From Marinomonas polaris DSM 16579 (lineage in GTDB: Bacteria; Pseudomonadota; Gammaproteobacteria; Pseudomonadales; Marinomonadaceae), in contig NZ_FQVF01000002.1 of assembly GCF_900129155.1 (NCBI RefSeq), positions 411,513-475,512 on the forward strand: a stretch of 64,000 nt of DNA, written 5' to 3'. A program made the position numbers and the translations under genes. This document shows, piece by piece, positions 28,501 through 38,463 of the stretch. The notes beneath the pieces are model-generated. The model was not told the DNA's origin. It searched no databases and saw only the letters and a program-made list of their open reading frames with translations. The stretch's first letter is position 1, and each line of letters starts with the position of its first letter.

Positions 28501-28946
28501 CCCGCGTTTGTTAGTTTTCTTGATAGCTGTTCAAGAGGTAGCTCCAGCCCTTCTTCTAAATGAAAACGTTGAGCATCAAGATGCTGTTTTGGGCAAAGTC
28601 GTGTTAGGCAAGAAGCAACCGTTGTTAGTACGATCGGGTTTTTCGTTTCGGAAAGTTTGGCCAGTGTTTCCAAACGCTGAGAAATGATGTCTTGGTGCGG
28701 TGAAAAGGCATCATATGGCAATGTTTCCCAGTCGCTAAATCTCAATATTTCTCTTTTGTTTTGATTTAGAAACTGTATTTCATCTTCAAGCTCATTTAAT
28801 TCGGCAACAGTATTGGCCATGTAAAGAGTTGGCTGTTTATGTTGAGAGGCTATTGCTAGCAGTTGTAATGCTTTTCTGCTGCCGTCTAGGCCACTAATTA
28901 AATTCTTGAAGCCTGGCTTTAGTGTTATTGATACGGTTTCTGACAT
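25533..28946 (-). CDS. mfd: Transcription-repair coupling factor
   Basis: Mfd removes RNA polymerase stalled at DNA lesions and recruits UvrA. The 1137-residue protein has the UvrB-like N-terminal module, the polymerase-interacting region near residues 480-540 (VHIDHGVGRYLGL), and RecG-like helicase motifs: Walker A CGDVGFGKTE (about residue 621) and DEEHRFG (about 721), then the LHQLRGRVGRS motif VI and the C-terminal TRCF domain. It overlaps csiV by 4 bp and follows folX by 7 bp, giving a folX-mfd-csiV operon. Confidence 0.97.
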   Translation of the reverse strand: MSETVSITLKPGFKNLISGLDGSRKALQLLAIASQHKQPTLYMANTVAELNELEDEIQFLNQNKREILRFSDWETLPYDAFSPHQDIISQRLETLAKLSETKNPIVLTTVASCLTRLCPKQHLDAQRFHLEEGLELPLEQLSRKLTNAGYLNVENVHEHGEYAIRGALMDVYPMGAENPIRIDWFDNEIESIRWFDPETQRSISKVSEIKMLPAKEFPTTSQGIQQFRQAFRERFETNPLSSPIYQDISSGLIPAGIEYYLPLFFEQTASIFDYLPDNTLIIRSDNFNDQFASIQLDFRSRHESLNYNIERPILKPDEICLREDELFAQLNRYTNIIFSTAGDHPAYKALDVVKIDSKAARPLGKLQDFLAKTTARVLIVAESAGRREALLDLLKKYDIKPKQVDGWAAFTKSTKALAITEGNIGRGFIINDELALIPESEILGERVSQHRRRNKQSNISEDAIIRNLTELRLNAPVVHIDHGVGRYLGLTNLEIDGQETELLTLGYANDAKLYVPVSSLQLISRYTGADEDTAPLHKLGTDKWSVAKQKAAEKARDTAAELLEIYAQREARVGYAFAKPDDQYELFSAGFPFEETPDQQMAIDAVMADMSTKKPMDRLVCGDVGFGKTEVAMRAAFLAVQDGKQVAVLVPTTLLAQQHYENFCDRFADWPVEIELLSRFRSGKQSNTSIDRLESGKADIVVGTHKLIQSDVKFANLGLVIIDEEHRFGVKQKEQFKALRAEVDILTLTATPIPRTLNMSLSGIRDLSIIATPPAKRLSVKTFVKQKDEHQIKEAILRELHRGGQVYYLHNEVQTIQKAAEELEELIPEARVIVGHGQMRERELEQVMSDFYHKRANVLVCSTIIETGIDIPNANTIIIERADKFGLAQLHQLRGRVGRSHHQAYAYLLTPNDRKVTGDAEKRLEAIMLADKLGAGFTLATHDLEIRGTGELLGDGQSGHIEHVGFSLFMDMLDRAVKSLKNGESPDIDITSSAQTEVNLRVPALIPEDYLGDVHSRLILYKRIASAKSSDELKDLQVEMIDRFGLLPDATKNLFRQTELKLKAESLGINKIEANAKEGKIFFNSKTPVDPMKLIRLIQTKPDTYKLVGSDTLKFLAPMNSAEERFQQTTMTLELLH

Positions 28947-28953
28947 GTTGGGC

Positions 28954-29322
28954 TTATTGTTCTCTAGTGGCGGATAGCGTCAAGGATACAGAGTCTGCAA
29001 AACGTAATGCGTGTGGTTTTGCAACTTCAACTTTTGCAAAGGTAACATTATTTGACGTCATGCAAAGTTCCAGCAAGTCTGCGGTTAGCTTTTCGAGTAA
29101 AAGAAAGCGATTGCTTTCGGTGTGGGCTATCATTTCTTTACAGATAGTTCGGTAGTTTACCGCATTTTCAACATTATCTGTGTCATAGGCTTGAGAGGCT
29201 GGGTAATGTATCCAAGCGTTAATAACAACATCTTGTTTGTTTTGTTTTTCAGACTCATTGAATCCAATATAGGTTCTTAGACGTAAATTTTTAATATGAA
29301 TTTGAGCTTCTGGTTTGATCAT
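28954..29322 (-). CDS. folX: Dihydroneopterin triphosphate 2'-epimerase
   Basis: A 122-residue member of the FolB/FolX fold. It reads IHIKNLRLRTYIGFNESEKQ near the start and RFLLLEKLTADLLEL in the second half, with the end ALRFADSVSLTLS, which matches E. coli FolX closely and FolB less well. FolX epimerises dihydroneopterin triphosphate to the monapterin form, the precursor of tetrahydromonapterin. It is the first gene of the minus-strand folX-mfd-csiV run; the gap to mfd is only 7 bp. Confidence 0.88.
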   Translation of the reverse strand: MIKPEAQIHIKNLRLRTYIGFNESEKQNKQDVVINAWIHYPASQAYDTDNVENAVNYRTICKEMIAHTESNRFLLLEKLTADLLELCMTSNNVTFAKVEVAKPHALRFADSVSLTLSATREQ

Positions 29323-29764
29323 AGTTGTGCTTCCGTGTTTTTGAGCCTATTCATTTATTAGGCGATATTGTGTCGTTTTCAATCATGTATGGCAACTAAC
29401 TAAAGTACGTTGGATTGCACTGTTTGGATTGCCTTGCTCCATTTTAATTAATCTAACTGGCGTTGATTGGCAATGTTGCGTCGAAGCGTGTAATAAAATA
29501 ACAAAAAAAAGTATTTTTTACGGCTTTACATCATGGAATAAGGATGAAGTAGTACTTTTAAGTAAAAGTTGGTGCTTAAAGACCGCCTCATGAGCTGGTC
29601 AATGGGGGGAATGATCTTTATAATACGTCGGTTTTTTGGTGAAGTGAGTTTGCGTTTTACAATTACCTTAAGGTTAGTTGTTCGTTCATGCATGTTTTCC
29701 CGGAGGGGGGTGTGAACATTACGCATTACGCTTTTTGTGTTCAATTTATTGTTGGGCAGAACAT
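29323..29764. other. 442-bp regulatory gap between folX and nqrA
   Basis: No convincing gene is present; the ORF-like stretches lack ribosome sites. It should hold the divergent promoters of folX and of the nqr operon. Visible elements are an inverted repeat (ACTTTTA, AG, TAAAAGT at 29554-29569), a promoter at 29596-29624, and a C/G-rich CGGAGGGGGG stretch at 29701-29710 in the leader. Confidence 0.6.
29596..29624 (+). promoter_or_regulatory. Predicted promoter of the nqr operon
   Basis: Consensus TATAAT at 29619-29624 lies 17 bp after TGGTCA (29596-29601, four of six matches). Transcription would start near 29631, leaving a leader of about 130 nt before nqrA. Confidence 0.5.
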
Positions 29765-31102
29765 ATGTATAAAATTACAAAAGGCCTAGATCTACCGATC
29801 TCAGGTGCTCCCAATCAAGTGATTGAGACGGCTGCTGCTGCTAAAACAGTTGCTGTGATTGGTCCAGACTTTCATGGAATGAAACCCACCATGCTTGTCA
29901 AGGAAGGGGACAAAGTCAAAAAAGGTCAGGTTGTCTTTACAGACAAGAAAACGGAGGGTGTTAACTATACTTCTCCTGCTTCTGGAACTGTAGCTGCTAT
30001 TAACCGTGGCGCACGACGTGTATTTCAGTCGCTTGTTATTAGTGTTGAAGGTAATGAGTCCGAAACCTTCGCTGCTTATTCTGGCTCTGAACTAAAATCT
30101 TTAGAACGTAGTAAGGTTGTAGATAATCTGGTGAATTCTGGATTGTGGACATCATTCCGTACGCGTCCGTTCTCGAAAGTGCCTGAAATTGCTTCAGTGC
30201 CGAATTCCATTTTTGTTACCGCAATTGATACTAATCCGTTGGCTGCTTCTCCTGAAGTCGTGCTTGCTGATCAGGCGGAAGCATTTGCAGATGGTCTTAC
30301 CGTGTTAACTCGTTTGACTGAAGGTAAGGTTTTTCTATGTAAAGCGCCTGGTGCGAAAATTCCTACAACGTCTGATGTGACAGTTGAAGAGTTCTCTGGT
30401 GTGCACCCTGCTGGTCTAGCTGGTACGCACATTCATTTCCTTGATCCAGTCAGCGACAAGAAAACAGTTTGGTCTATTAATTACCAAGATGTTGTTGCTA
30501 TCGGCAAACTTTTTGTTACTGGTGAGCTTAGTGTTGAGCGGGTTATCGCTGTGGCTGGCCCACAGGTTAAAAAGCCTCGCTTAGTTCGTACTCAAGTTGG
30601 TGCAAGCTTAGATGATCTGTTGGCAGGTGAATTAGCAGAAGGTGATAACCGAGTTATCTCTGGTTCTGTTCTTTCTGGTCGTAACGCTTTTGGGCCTTTT
30701 GCTTTCTTGGGGCGCTACCACAATCAAGTATCTGTATTGCTTGAAGGTCGTGAGCGTCAAATGATGCATTATCTTCGTGCTGGTGTAGAAAAACATTCTA
30801 TTATGAATGTGTTCTTGTCTAAGCTTACTGGTAAGAAATCATTTGATATGACAACGACGACAAATGGTAGTGATCGTACCATGTTGCCTCTTGGTAATTT
30901 TGAGCGCGTTATGCCGCTTGATATTTTGCCAACACAATTGCTACGTGCGTTGGTTGTGAATGATACGGAGCAAGCTCAAAAGCTTGGTGCACTTGAGTTG
31001 GATGATGAAGATTTGGCTTTGTGTACTTACAGTTGCTCAGGTAAGTTCGAATATGGCCCGATCCTTCGGGATTGCCTAACTCTAATAGAGAAAGAGGGTT
31101 AA
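29765..31102 (+). CDS. nqrA: Na+-translocating NADH:quinone reductase subunit A
   Basis: Peripheral cytoplasmic subunit of the six-subunit sodium pump. The 445-residue product begins [16 protein letters not shown], the conserved NqrA opening, followed by [18 protein letters not shown] (split block) and [10 protein letters not shown]. The frame is open 29 codons further upstream, but that part is not NqrA-like and overlaps the leader, so the ATG at 29765 is the start. It opens an operon with nqrB 3 bp downstream. Confidence 0.95.
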   Translation: MYKITKGLDLPISGAPNQVIETAAAAKTVAVIGPDFHGMKPTMLVKEGDKVKKGQVVFTDKKTEGVNYTSPASGTVAAINRGARRVFQSLVISVEGNESETFAAYSGSELKSLERSKVVDNLVNSGLWTSFRTRPFSKVPEIASVPNSIFVTAIDTNPLAASPEVVLADQAEAFADGLTVLTRLTEGKVFLCKAPGAKIPTTSDVTVEEFSGVHPAGLAGTHIHFLDPVSDKKTVWSINYQDVVAIGKLFVTGELSVERVIAVAGPQVKKPRLVRTQVGASLDDLLAGELAEGDNRVISGSVLSGRNAFGPFAFLGRYHNQVSVLLEGRERQMMHYLRAGVEKHSIMNVFLSKLTGKKSFDMTTTTNGSDRTMLPLGNFERVMPLDILPTQLLRALVVNDTEQAQKLGALELDDEDLALCTYSCSGKFEYGPILRDCLTLIEKEG

Positions 31103-31105
31103 TTC

Positions 31106-32302
31106 ATGGGGCTTAGAAAAGTACTCGATAAAATGGAACCTGAGTTTCACTCAGGTGGAAAATACGAAAAGTGGTACGCGCTTTACGAAGCTGTAGATAC
31201 TATTTTTTACCGCCCAAGTTCTGTGACCAAAAATGGCTCTCATGTTCGTGATGCTGTGGATATGAAGCGCATCATGATTTTGGTGTGGATGTGTACATTC
31301 CCAGCTATGTTCTTTGGTATGTATAACATTGGTTTGCAAGCCAATACTGCTATGGAAGCAATGGGAGTAGCGCCTGCTGACTCTTGGCGTCATGCCATTA
31401 TTGGTAGTCTGACTAGCTATAATGCCTCAAGCATTTGGGGCAATATGATTTACGGTGCAATGTACTTTTTGCCTGTTTATCTTGTTACCTTTGTTGTGGG
31501 TGGTTTTTGGGAAGTATTGTTTTCTTCTGTGCGTAAGCATGAGATAAACGAAGGCTTCTTTGTTACTTCCATTCTTTTTGCGTTGTCATTACCTGCAACC
31601 GTTCCTTTATGGCAAGTTGCCTTAGGGATTAGTTTTGGTGTTGTGTTGGCGAAAGAAGTGTTTGGTGGTACAGGTAAAAACTTCCTGAACCCTGCATTGG
31701 CTGGTCGTGCTTTCCTATTCTTTGCTTATCCAGCTTCTATGTCTGGTGATGCGGTTTGGACAGCGGTTGATGGGTTCTCTGGTGCAACAGCACTAAGTCA
31801 GCTTTCAGCTGATGGCGTTGCTGGTTTAACTGTTGCTTGGTCTGATGCATTCTTTGGCTTTATTCAAGGTTCAATGGGCGAGACTTCTACTTTAGCGATC
31901 CTAATTGGTGGTTGTGCATTGTTAGTAATGCGAATTGCTGCTTGGCGAATCGTCGCTGGCGTTATGCTGGGTATGGTACTAACCTCTGCGTTGTTTAACG
32001 TAATTGGTTCTGACACTAATCCTATGTTCGCTACACCTTGGTACTGGCATCTTGTTTTAGGTGGTTTTGCCTTCGGTATGATGTACATGGCGACTGATCC
32101 AGTATCTGCATCAATGACGAATCGTGGTAAGTGGTTCTATGGCGCTCTGATTGGTTTGATGGTTGTACTGATTCGTGTTGTTAACCCTGCATACCCAGAG
32201 GGTATGATGTTAGCAATTCTATTCGCGAATTTGTTTGCTCCATTTATTGATCACTTTGTTGTTCAGGCGAACATTAAACGGAGGATTGCACGCAATGGCT
32301 AG
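31106..32302 (+). CDS. nqrB: Na+-translocating NADH:quinone reductase subunit B
   Basis: A 398-residue membrane subunit that binds riboflavin and a covalent FMN and forms part of the Na+ path. The flavin-attachment motif SGAT is in [11 protein letters not shown] with Thr-228. About ten hydrophobic segments are present. The C-terminal stop overlaps the nqrC start by 8 bp. The attachment motif is the target of the ApbE encoded after nqrF. Confidence 0.96.
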   Translation: MGLRKVLDKMEPEFHSGGKYEKWYALYEAVDTIFYRPSSVTKNGSHVRDAVDMKRIMILVWMCTFPAMFFGMYNIGLQANTAMEAMGVAPADSWRHAIIGSLTSYNASSIWGNMIYGAMYFLPVYLVTFVVGGFWEVLFSSVRKHEINEGFFVTSILFALSLPATVPLWQVALGISFGVVLAKEVFGGTGKNFLNPALAGRAFLFFAYPASMSGDAVWTAVDGFSGATALSQLSADGVAGLTVAWSDAFFGFIQGSMGETSTLAILIGGCALLVMRIAAWRIVAGVMLGMVLTSALFNVIGSDTNPMFATPWYWHLVLGGFAFGMMYMATDPVSASMTNRGKWFYGALIGLMVVLIRVVNPAYPEGMMLAILFANLFAPFIDHFVVQANIKRRIARNG

Positions 32303-33095
32303 TAGTAACGATAGTATTAAAAAGACCATTATAGTTGCTTTATCTTTGTGTTTGGTTTGTTCTATTTTTGTTGCAGCGGCAGCGGTAGGCCTTAAGCCTA
32401 TTCAGAACACCAATAAAGATTTAGACCGTAAACGTAATATTTTATCTGCAGCTGGCATGCTTGAATCCGGTAAGTCGGTTGATGAGATTTTCGAATCGGT
32501 TGAATCTCGTGTTGTTAATTTACAAACTGGTAAATTTGCAACGCAGGAAGAGCTGCAAGCAGCAGGTATTAAAGCTGCTACCTTTGACCAAAAGTCTGCC
32601 GCGAAAGATCCTAAGCTATCTATTGCCCTTAAAGGTGAACAAGATCCAGCTGGAATTAAGCGTCGCTCAAACTTCTCAGTTGTTTATCTTGTGAAGTCTG
32701 GTGATAGCATTGATCGAATCATTCTTCCTGTACATGGCTATGGTTTATGGTCAACTATGTATGGTTTTATGGCTTTGAAAAATGACTTTAATACAGTGAT
32801 TGGTTTTGGTTTCTATGACCAAGGCGAAACACCTGGATTGGGTGGTGAAGTAGACAATCCTAATTGGAAAGCGTTGTGGAAAGGTAAAGAAATTTACAAT
32901 GAGCAAGGCGAAGCTGTTATCCATCTTGTAAAAGGTGGTGTTGATAGTTCAGACCCTAAAGCTGCTTATAAAGTAGATGGTTTATCTGGTGCAACACTAA
33001 CAAGTCGTGGTGTTACTCATCTTGTTCAATACTGGTTAGGTCAAGAAGGTTTTGGACCATTCTTATCGCAACTGCGTAGCGAAGGAGTTCAATAA
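32295..33095 (+). CDS. nqrC: Na+-translocating NADH:quinone reductase subunit C
   Basis: A 266-residue subunit with one N-terminal membrane helix (residues 12-32) and a periplasmic FMN-binding domain. The covalent FMN motif is [10 protein letters not shown] with Thr-234. The start at 32295 has GGAGG 9 bases upstream and overlaps nqrB by 8 bp; longer frames are inside nqrB. It overlaps nqrD by one base (TAATG). Confidence 0.96.
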   Translation: MASSNDSIKKTIIVALSLCLVCSIFVAAAAVGLKPIQNTNKDLDRKRNILSAAGMLESGKSVDEIFESVESRVVNLQTGKFATQEELQAAGIKAATFDQKSAAKDPKLSIALKGEQDPAGIKRRSNFSVVYLVKSGDSIDRIILPVHGYGLWSTMYGFMALKNDFNTVIGFGFYDQGETPGLGGEVDNPNWKALWKGKEIYNEQGEAVIHLVKGGVDSSDPKAAYKVDGLSGATLTSRGVTHLVQYWLGQEGFGPFLSQLRSEGVQ

Positions 33096-33757
33096 TGTCT
33101 GATGTGAAAAAAGTCCTTTTTGGGCCAATTCTTGCTAATAACCCAATTGCTTTGCAAATTTTGGGTATTTGTTCTGCATTGGCTGTAACAAGTAGTCTGA
33201 AGGTTAGTTTGGTTATGGCAATAGCCTTGACCTTAGTAACGGCTTTTTCGAGCTTCTTTATTGCGATTATTCGTAACCATATTCCAAACAGTATTCGTAT
33301 CATTGTTCAGATGATTATCATTGCTTCGTTGGTAATTGTGGTGGATCAGATTTTGAAAGCGTTTGCTTTTGAGATTAGTAAGCAGCTTTCTGTATTCGTT
33401 GGTCTTATTATTACGAACTGTATCGTAATGGGGCGTGCAGAAGCGTTTGCGATGAAGAATGGTCCTGTGATGAGCTTTGTCGATGGTATTGGTAACGGTT
33501 TGGGCTACAGCGCGATGTTGATCGTTGTTGCTTTTTTCCGTGAATTGCTAGGCGCCGGTAAATTATTTGGTTTTGAGATCTTTGCCACTGTACAGAATGG
33601 TGGTTGGTACCAACCTAATGGTTTGATGTTGCTTCCACCAAGTGCGTTCTTTGTTATTGGCTTGGTTATTTGGGCTTTGCGCTCTTATAAGAAAGAGCAA
33701 GTAGAAGAGCCTGAGTTTAAGATCGCAGCGAATTCTCGTTCTCAGGAGGCGCTATAA
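33095..33757 (+). CDS. nqrD: Na+-translocating NADH:quinone reductase subunit D
   Basis: A 220-residue membrane subunit with about six helices, homologous to RnfE. Conserved segments are [20 protein letters not shown] (early) and [19 protein letters not shown] in the middle. The Cys in [11 protein letters not shown] is a ligand of the intramembrane 2Fe-2S centre shared with NqrE. The start codon overlaps the nqrC stop and nqrE begins immediately after its stop. Confidence 0.96.
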   Translation: MSDVKKVLFGPILANNPIALQILGICSALAVTSSLKVSLVMAIALTLVTAFSSFFIAIIRNHIPNSIRIIVQMIIIASLVIVVDQILKAFAFEISKQLSVFVGLIITNCIVMGRAEAFAMKNGPVMSFVDGIGNGLGYSAMLIVVAFFRELLGAGKLFGFEIFATVQNGGWYQPNGLMLLPPSAFFVIGLVIWALRSYKKEQVEEPEFKIAANSRSQEAL

Positions 33758-34366
33758 ATGGAACATTTAATAAGTCTATTTGTTAAGGCTGTTTTCGTTG
33801 AAAACATGGCGTTGGCTTTTTTCCTTGGTATGTGTACTTTTCTGGCTTTGTCCAAAAAAGTAGAAACAGCGATAGGTTTGGGTATTGCCGTTGTTGTTGT
33901 GTTGGCGATTACTGTTCCACTTAACAACTTGTTGTACCAGAATCTATTGATCGATGGTGCACTAGAGTGGGCAGGCTTGCCTGGTGTTGATCTTAGCTTC
34001 CTAGGTTTGTTGAGCTACATTGGTGTTATCGCTGCTGTCGTTCAAATTTTGGAAATGGCTTTAGATAAATACATGCCTGCGTTATACAACGCGTTGGGTG
34101 TATTCTTACCACTTATCACAGTGAACTGTGCCATCATGGGTGCTTCTTTGTTCATGGTTGAGCGTGACTATAACTTTAGTGAAAGTCTTGTTTACGGTGT
34201 AGGTGCTGGTGTTGGTTGGGCGTTAGCAATTGCTGCGCTAGCTGGTATTCGGGAGAAGCTTAAGTATTCAGATGTTCCTGCAGGTCTTCGTGGTCTTGGT
34301 ATCACGTTTATTACTGTTGGTCTAATGAGCTTAGGTTTTATGTCATTTTCTGGTGTGCAGCTTTAA
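33758..34366 (+). CDS. nqrE: Na+-translocating NADH:quinone reductase subunit E
   Basis: A 202-residue membrane subunit of six helices, inverted in topology relative to NqrD. The motif [16 protein letters not shown] carries the Cys that holds the intramembrane 2Fe-2S centre together with NqrD. It also has the early [17 protein letters not shown] block. It follows nqrD with no gap and has AGGAG in the end of nqrD as ribosome site. Confidence 0.96.
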   Translation: MEHLISLFVKAVFVENMALAFFLGMCTFLALSKKVETAIGLGIAVVVVLAITVPLNNLLYQNLLIDGALEWAGLPGVDLSFLGLLSYIGVIAAVVQILEMALDKYMPALYNALGVFLPLITVNCAIMGASLFMVERDYNFSESLVYGVGAGVGWALAIAALAGIREKLKYSDVPAGLRGLGITFITVGLMSLGFMSFSGVQL

Positions 34367-34408
34367 TTGGCTGCCCATTTAGACAACCAAGAATAAGGTT
34401 TAACTAAC

Positions 34409-35635
34409 ATGGTCAACTTAGAAATTATTCTAGGTGTGGTGATGTTCACAGCTATCGTGCTTGCGTTAGTGGCAATTATCCTTGCTGCTCGTGCGCGCTT
34501 GGTAAGTACTGGGGACGTTACAATTCGCATCAATGGTGAAAAGGAAGTAACTGCACCTGCTGGTGGTAAGTTGCTACAAACTTTGGCGAACAGTGGCATT
34601 TTTCTATCATCTGCTTGTGGCGGTGGTGGTACTTGTGCGCAGTGTAAATGTAAGGTGACAAGTGGTGGTGGCTCTATGCTTTCTACTGAGCAGTCTCACT
34701 TTACTCGTCGTGATGAAAAAGAAGGTTATCGCTTATCTTGTCAAGTTTCTGTGAAGCAAGATATGGATGTAGAGGTACCTGAAGAAGTGTTTGGTGTTAA
34801 AGCGTGGGAATGTACTGTTGAGTCAAACCCTAACTTAGCGACCTTCATTAAAGAGTTGACGTTAAAATTGCCTGAAGGCGAAAACGTTGATTTCCGTGCG
34901 GGTGGTTATGTTCAGCTTGAAGCGCCAGCGCATACTGTGTATTACAAAGATTTTGATATTGAAGAAGAGTACCGTGGTGACTGGGATAAATTTAACCTTT
35001 GGAAGTTCGTATCCAAGGTAGATGAAACCGTTATTCGTGCTTACTCAATGGCGAACTATCCTGAAGAAAAAGGCATTGTGAAGTTTAATATCCGTATTGC
35101 TTCACCGCCTCCAGGTAAAGATGATTTACCGCCAGGTCAGATGTCTTCTTATGTGTTCAGTCTTAAGCCTGGCGATAAGATAAAAGTATACGGTCCATTT
35201 GGTGAGTTCTTTGCCAAAGATACTGATGCTGAAATGGTGTTTGTTGGTGGTGGTGCTGGTATGGCGCCAATGCGTTCACATATCTTTGATCAGCTTAAGC
35301 GTTTGAATTCGAAACGTAAGATTTCATTCTGGTACGGTGCTCGTAGCGTACGTGAAGCCTTCTATTCTGAGGAATACGATAAGCTTCAAGAAGAGAATGA
35401 CAACTTCGAATGGCATTTGGCGCTTTCTGATCCTCAGCCTGAAGATAACTGGGAAGGTAAAACTGGCTTTATTCATAACGTTCTTTATGAAAGTTATCTA
35501 AAAGACCATCCTGCTCCAGAAGATTGTGAGTTCTACATGTGTGGACCTCCAATGATGAACGCATCTGTAATTAAGATGTTAGAAGATCTAGGTGTAGAAA
35601 AAGAAAACATCCTACTTGATGATTTCGGTGGCTAG
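34409..35635 (+). CDS. nqrF: Na+-translocating NADH:quinone reductase subunit F
   Basis: The 408-residue NADH-oxidising subunit. It has one N-terminal helix (residues 5-28), a 2Fe-2S ferredoxin domain with Cys-70, Cys-76, Cys-79 and Cys-111, and a FAD/NADH reductase domain ([27 protein letters not shown] split block, YMCGPPMM). Electrons pass from NADH via FAD and the cluster to the membrane subunits. It closes the core nqr operon and is followed by a terminator-like stem. Confidence 0.97.
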   Translation: MVNLEIILGVVMFTAIVLALVAIILAARARLVSTGDVTIRINGEKEVTAPAGGKLLQTLANSGIFLSSACGGGGTCAQCKCKVTSGGGSMLSTEQSHFTRRDEKEGYRLSCQVSVKQDMDVEVPEEVFGVKAWECTVESNPNLATFIKELTLKLPEGENVDFRAGGYVQLEAPAHTVYYKDFDIEEEYRGDWDKFNLWKFVSKVDETVIRAYSMANYPEEKGIVKFNIRIASPPPGKDDLPPGQMSSYVFSLKPGDKIKVYGPFGEFFAKDTDAEMVFVGGGAGMAPMRSHIFDQLKRLNSKRKISFWYGARSVREAFYSEEYDKLQEENDNFEWHLALSDPQPEDNWEGKTGFIHNVLYESYLKDHPAPEDCEFYMCGPPMMNASVIKMLEDLGVEKENILLDDFGG

Positions 35636-35644
35636 CACCTGAAT

Positions 35645-35676
35645 AAAGACCCACCTTTAGGTGGGTCTTTATTTTA
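35645..35676 (+). terminator. Terminator after nqrF
   Basis: An 11-bp stem AAAGACCCACC with GGTGGGTCTTT around TTTA, then a T-rich stretch. It probably lowers rather than stops transcription into apbE, which starts only 23 bp later and has no obvious promoter of its own. Confidence 0.82.
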
Positions 35677-35698
35677 TTGGCGACTAAAAAGACCTTAT

Positions 35699-36712
35699 AT
35701 GCGTAAAAAAATACTATTTTCAGCCTTCCTGCTTATCGCTATTGCGGTCGTGTACCGTCTTTCTGTTTTCACTCCTGAATTAGCTAGTTTCTCTGGCCCT
35801 ACAATGGGCACAACCTATACAGTGAAGTTTTTTACTACAAAAGACGTTAATAATTCTTCGGATTTGAAGGATGATGTTGATGCTGCGCTGGTTAGAGTTA
35901 ATAAACTCATGTCGACTTACGATCCTAATTCAGAGCTTTCGCTTTTTAACAAGCTGCCTGAAGGCCAATCTGCTAATGTTAGTGAAGATATGGCTTATGT
36001 TATCGATAAGGCGTTGCTTATTAGTGAAATGAGTGGCGGTGAATACGATGTTACTATCGGGCCTTTGGTTAACCTATGGGGGTTCGGACCAGGGAAGCGT
36101 GAAGATAAAGTGCCTAGTCAAGAATTGATTGATGAGGCGAAGTCGCGAGTGGGTTATCACTATTTAAAGCTTGATGGCCGTCGTTTGACCAAAGAAAAAG
36201 ACATCTATGTAGATTTGTCCTCTATTGCTAAGGGGTATGGCGTTGATGTAGTGGCACGAGTGCTTCAAGATAGAGGGATAGAGAGCTATTTGGTTGAAGT
36301 GGGAGGTGAAATAATATCCAAAGGTTTAAAGCCCGATGGAACTCCTTGGAAAATAGCGATCGAAAGTCCTGCAGGTGGGCATGATATTGCAGAGCGTATT
36401 ATATCTGTGACTGATTTTGCTGTTGCTACATCTGGAGATTACAGAAATTATTTTGAAAAAAATGGTGTGCGTTACTCTCATACTATTAACCCTGTTACGG
36501 GGCGGCCAATTACGCACAGGCTAGTTTCTGTTACTGTAGTAGATAAAACGACAACAATGGCTGATGGTCTTGCTACAGCAATTACTGTGCTTGGTCCTGA
36601 AAAGGGTTTTGAGTTTGCTCAACAAAATGGTATTGCGGCTTATTTGTTGGTGAAAACAGATTTTGGTTTTGAAGAGCATCCATCTGATGCTTTTAAATCT
36701 TATTTAGAGTAA
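35699..36712 (+). CDS. apbE: FAD:protein FMN transferase (NQR-associated ApbE)
   Basis: ApbE attaches FMN covalently to Thr of SGAT motifs in NqrB and NqrC in the periplasm. The 337-residue protein has an N-terminal membrane anchor (residues 4-22), then SGPTMGTTYTVKF, the conserved MGT opening, GGEYDVTIGPLVNLWGFGP (split block) and HTINPVTGRPITH near the active site. There is no lipobox Cys at the N-terminus, unlike many ApbE proteins. Its place after nqrF fits its substrates. Confidence 0.94.
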   Translation: MRKKILFSAFLLIAIAVVYRLSVFTPELASFSGPTMGTTYTVKFFTTKDVNNSSDLKDDVDAALVRVNKLMSTYDPNSELSLFNKLPEGQSANVSEDMAYVIDKALLISEMSGGEYDVTIGPLVNLWGFGPGKREDKVPSQELIDEAKSRVGYHYLKLDGRRLTKEKDIYVDLSSIAKGYGVDVVARVLQDRGIESYLVEVGGEIISKGLKPDGTPWKIAIESPAGGHDIAERIISVTDFAVATSGDYRNYFEKNGVRYSHTINPVTGRPITHRLVSVTVVDKTTTMADGLATAITVLGPEKGFEFAQQNGIAAYLLVKTDFGFEEHPSDAFKSYLE

Positions 36713-36750
36713 TTGAACTTTATATATTTTTATTTTTTAGGAGAAATCAT

Positions 36751-36984
36751 ATGTTGACGATTATTTTGGCATTTGTCCTTATGCTTTTATTGGTTACTGC
36801 TATGTCTGTCGGTGTGTTGATGGGTAGAAAACCTATTTCTGGTTCTTGTGGTGGCATGAGCGCTTTAGGAATGGAAGTTGCCTGCGATATTTGTGGTGGA
36901 GACAAGGGTAAGTGCGAGAAAGAAACGAAAAAAGGTATGGCGGCAACAGTCTCTGATGACACGTTTTACGACGCATCTAAATAA
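36751..36984 (+). CDS. nqrM: Na+-NQR maturation protein NqrM
   Basis: A 77-residue protein with one N-terminal membrane helix (residues 2-24) and four Cys (33, 45, 48, 55) in SGSCGGMSALG and ACDICGG, the DUF539/NqrM pattern. NqrM is needed for NQR assembly, probably for iron delivery to the NqrD/NqrE centre. AGGAG lies upstream of the ATG. It sits 38 bp after apbE and 21 bp before sthA. Confidence 0.93.
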   Translation: MLTIILAFVLMLLLVTAMSVGVLMGRKPISGSCGGMSALGMEVACDICGGDKGKCEKETKKGMAATVSDDTFYDASK

Positions 36985-37005
36985 TTGAACAGTGAAGAGG
37001 GTATT

Positions 37006-38400
37006 ATGACGACGAGACATTATGATGTGGTGGTGTTAGGCACGGGTCCTGCCGGAGAAGGTGCTGCAATGAGTGCTGCGAAGGCTGGCAAAAGAGTGGC
37101 TGTTATTGAGGCGAGTTCGCAAGTAGGCGGAAGTTGTACGCATTTAGGGACCATTCCATCAAAGGCATTGCGTCACGCTGTTAAGGAAATTATTGCCTTC
37201 AATACTAACCCAATGTTCCGTGATATCGGTGAGCCTCGTTGGTTTTCATTTCCAAAAGTTTTGGATCGTGCGAATCGAGTAATTGATAAGCAGGTTATGG
37301 GGCGTACAGAATATTATGCTCGTAACCGAATTGATATTTACTTTGGTAGAGGTAAGTTCAAAGATGCGAATACGATAGAAGTAAATACCTATGAGAAAGG
37401 GCCAGAACTTTTAGAGGCAAAGAAAGTCGTAATTGCAACGGGTTCACGTCCATACCGTCCAGCCAATATCGATTTTTCGCATCCTCGTATTTATTGTTCC
37501 GATACTATCTTAAGTTTGAGTCATACTCCGCGTTCTTTGATTATCTATGGTGCGGGTGTAATTGGTTGTGAGTATGCGTCTATTTTTTGTGGTTTAGGTG
37601 TGCGTGTTGAACTAATCAATCCAGCCAAAAAATTATTGAGCTTTCTTGATGATGAGATTACAGATGCGTTGAGTTATCACTTGCGTGATGGTGGTGTTTT
37701 GATTCGTCATAATGAAACGTATGATTCTGTTGAAACAACAGAGCGTGGCGTTGTGATGCATATGGCGTCAGGTAAAAAATTACGCGCAGATGCTTTGTTG
37801 TTCTGTAATGGTCGATCCGGTAATACCGATAACTTGGGTCTAGAGTCAATTAACTTAGAGGTTAATAGTCGCGGGCAATTAGCAGTAAATGATACCTATC
37901 AAACGCAGGTTGAGAACGTCTATGCTGCAGGTGATGTTATCGGTTGGCCAAGTTTAGCTAGTGCGGCGTATGATCAAGGTCGTGCTGCTGCAGCTAATAT
38001 GTTTGGTTCTCCTGGTGGTGAGTTCATTAGTGAAGTGCCGACAGGTATCTATACAATTCCTGAAATAAGCTCAGTGGGCAAAACGGAGGCTGAATTGACG
38101 GCTGAAAAAGTGCCTTACGAAGTAGGTCGCGCTTTCTTTAAGAACACAGCTCGCGCGCAAATTACAGGTGAGGCGGTTGGGATGCTGAAGATTTTGTTTC
38201 ACCGTGAGTCGCTAGAGTTGCTGGGGATTCACTGTTTCGGTGACCAAGCGTCAGAGATTGTTCACATTGGCCAAGCGATTATGAAGCAGCCAGGTAAACA
38301 GAATACTTTGAAGTATTTTTTGAATACGACTTTTAACTACCCAACTATGGCAGAAGCCTATCGAGTTGCGGCGCTCAATGGTTTTAATCGAGTGTTTTAG
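37006..38400 (+). CDS. sthA: Soluble pyridine nucleotide transhydrogenase
   Basis: SthA moves electrons between NADPH and NAD+ in the cytoplasm. The 464-residue flavoprotein has the FAD motif GTGPAGEG (residues 12-19) and the region [17 protein letters not shown], where Thr-49 stands in place of the second redox Cys of lipoamide dehydrogenases, a mark of this enzyme. NAD(P) motif [11 protein letters not shown] is in the middle. The ATG at 37006 has AGAGGG upstream; a TTG seven codons earlier is in frame but weaker. It is only 21 bp after nqrM and may be read with it. Confidence 0.95.
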   Translation: MTTRHYDVVVLGTGPAGEGAAMSAAKAGKRVAVIEASSQVGGSCTHLGTIPSKALRHAVKEIIAFNTNPMFRDIGEPRWFSFPKVLDRANRVIDKQVMGRTEYYARNRIDIYFGRGKFKDANTIEVNTYEKGPELLEAKKVVIATGSRPYRPANIDFSHPRIYCSDTILSLSHTPRSLIIYGAGVIGCEYASIFCGLGVRVELINPAKKLLSFLDDEITDALSYHLRDGGVLIRHNETYDSVETTERGVVMHMASGKKLRADALLFCNGRSGNTDNLGLESINLEVNSRGQLAVNDTYQTQVENVYAAGDVIGWPSLASAAYDQGRAAAANMFGSPGGEFISEVPTGIYTIPEISSVGKTEAELTAEKVPYEVGRAFFKNTARAQITGEAVGMLKILFHRESLELLGIHCFGDQASEIVHIGQAIMKQPGKQNTLKYFLNTTFNYPTMAEAYRVAALNGFNRVF

Positions 38401-38409
38401 TTTGTTATA

Positions 38410-38442
38410 AAAATACCCACTTCATTGAAGTGGGTATTTTTT
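38410..38442 (+). terminator. Bidirectional terminator between sthA and hpt
   Basis: A long stem of AAAATACCCACTTCA with its exact complement, with A-rich and T-rich flanks. It can end sthA on plus and hpt on minus. Confidence 0.9.
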
Positions 38443-38463
38443 TGTCTGCCATTTGATGTTGAA

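Noticed and set aside
29678..29764. Extended N-terminus of NqrA
   Set aside because: The 29 extra codons contain no NqrA-like sequence and cover the leader; the conserved start [11 protein letters not shown] follows a normal gap.
29765..35635. Rnf complex instead of Na+-NQR
   Set aside because: NqrA and NqrF (ferredoxin plus FAD/NADH domain) are present and the RnfB/RnfC-type iron-sulphur proteins are absent.
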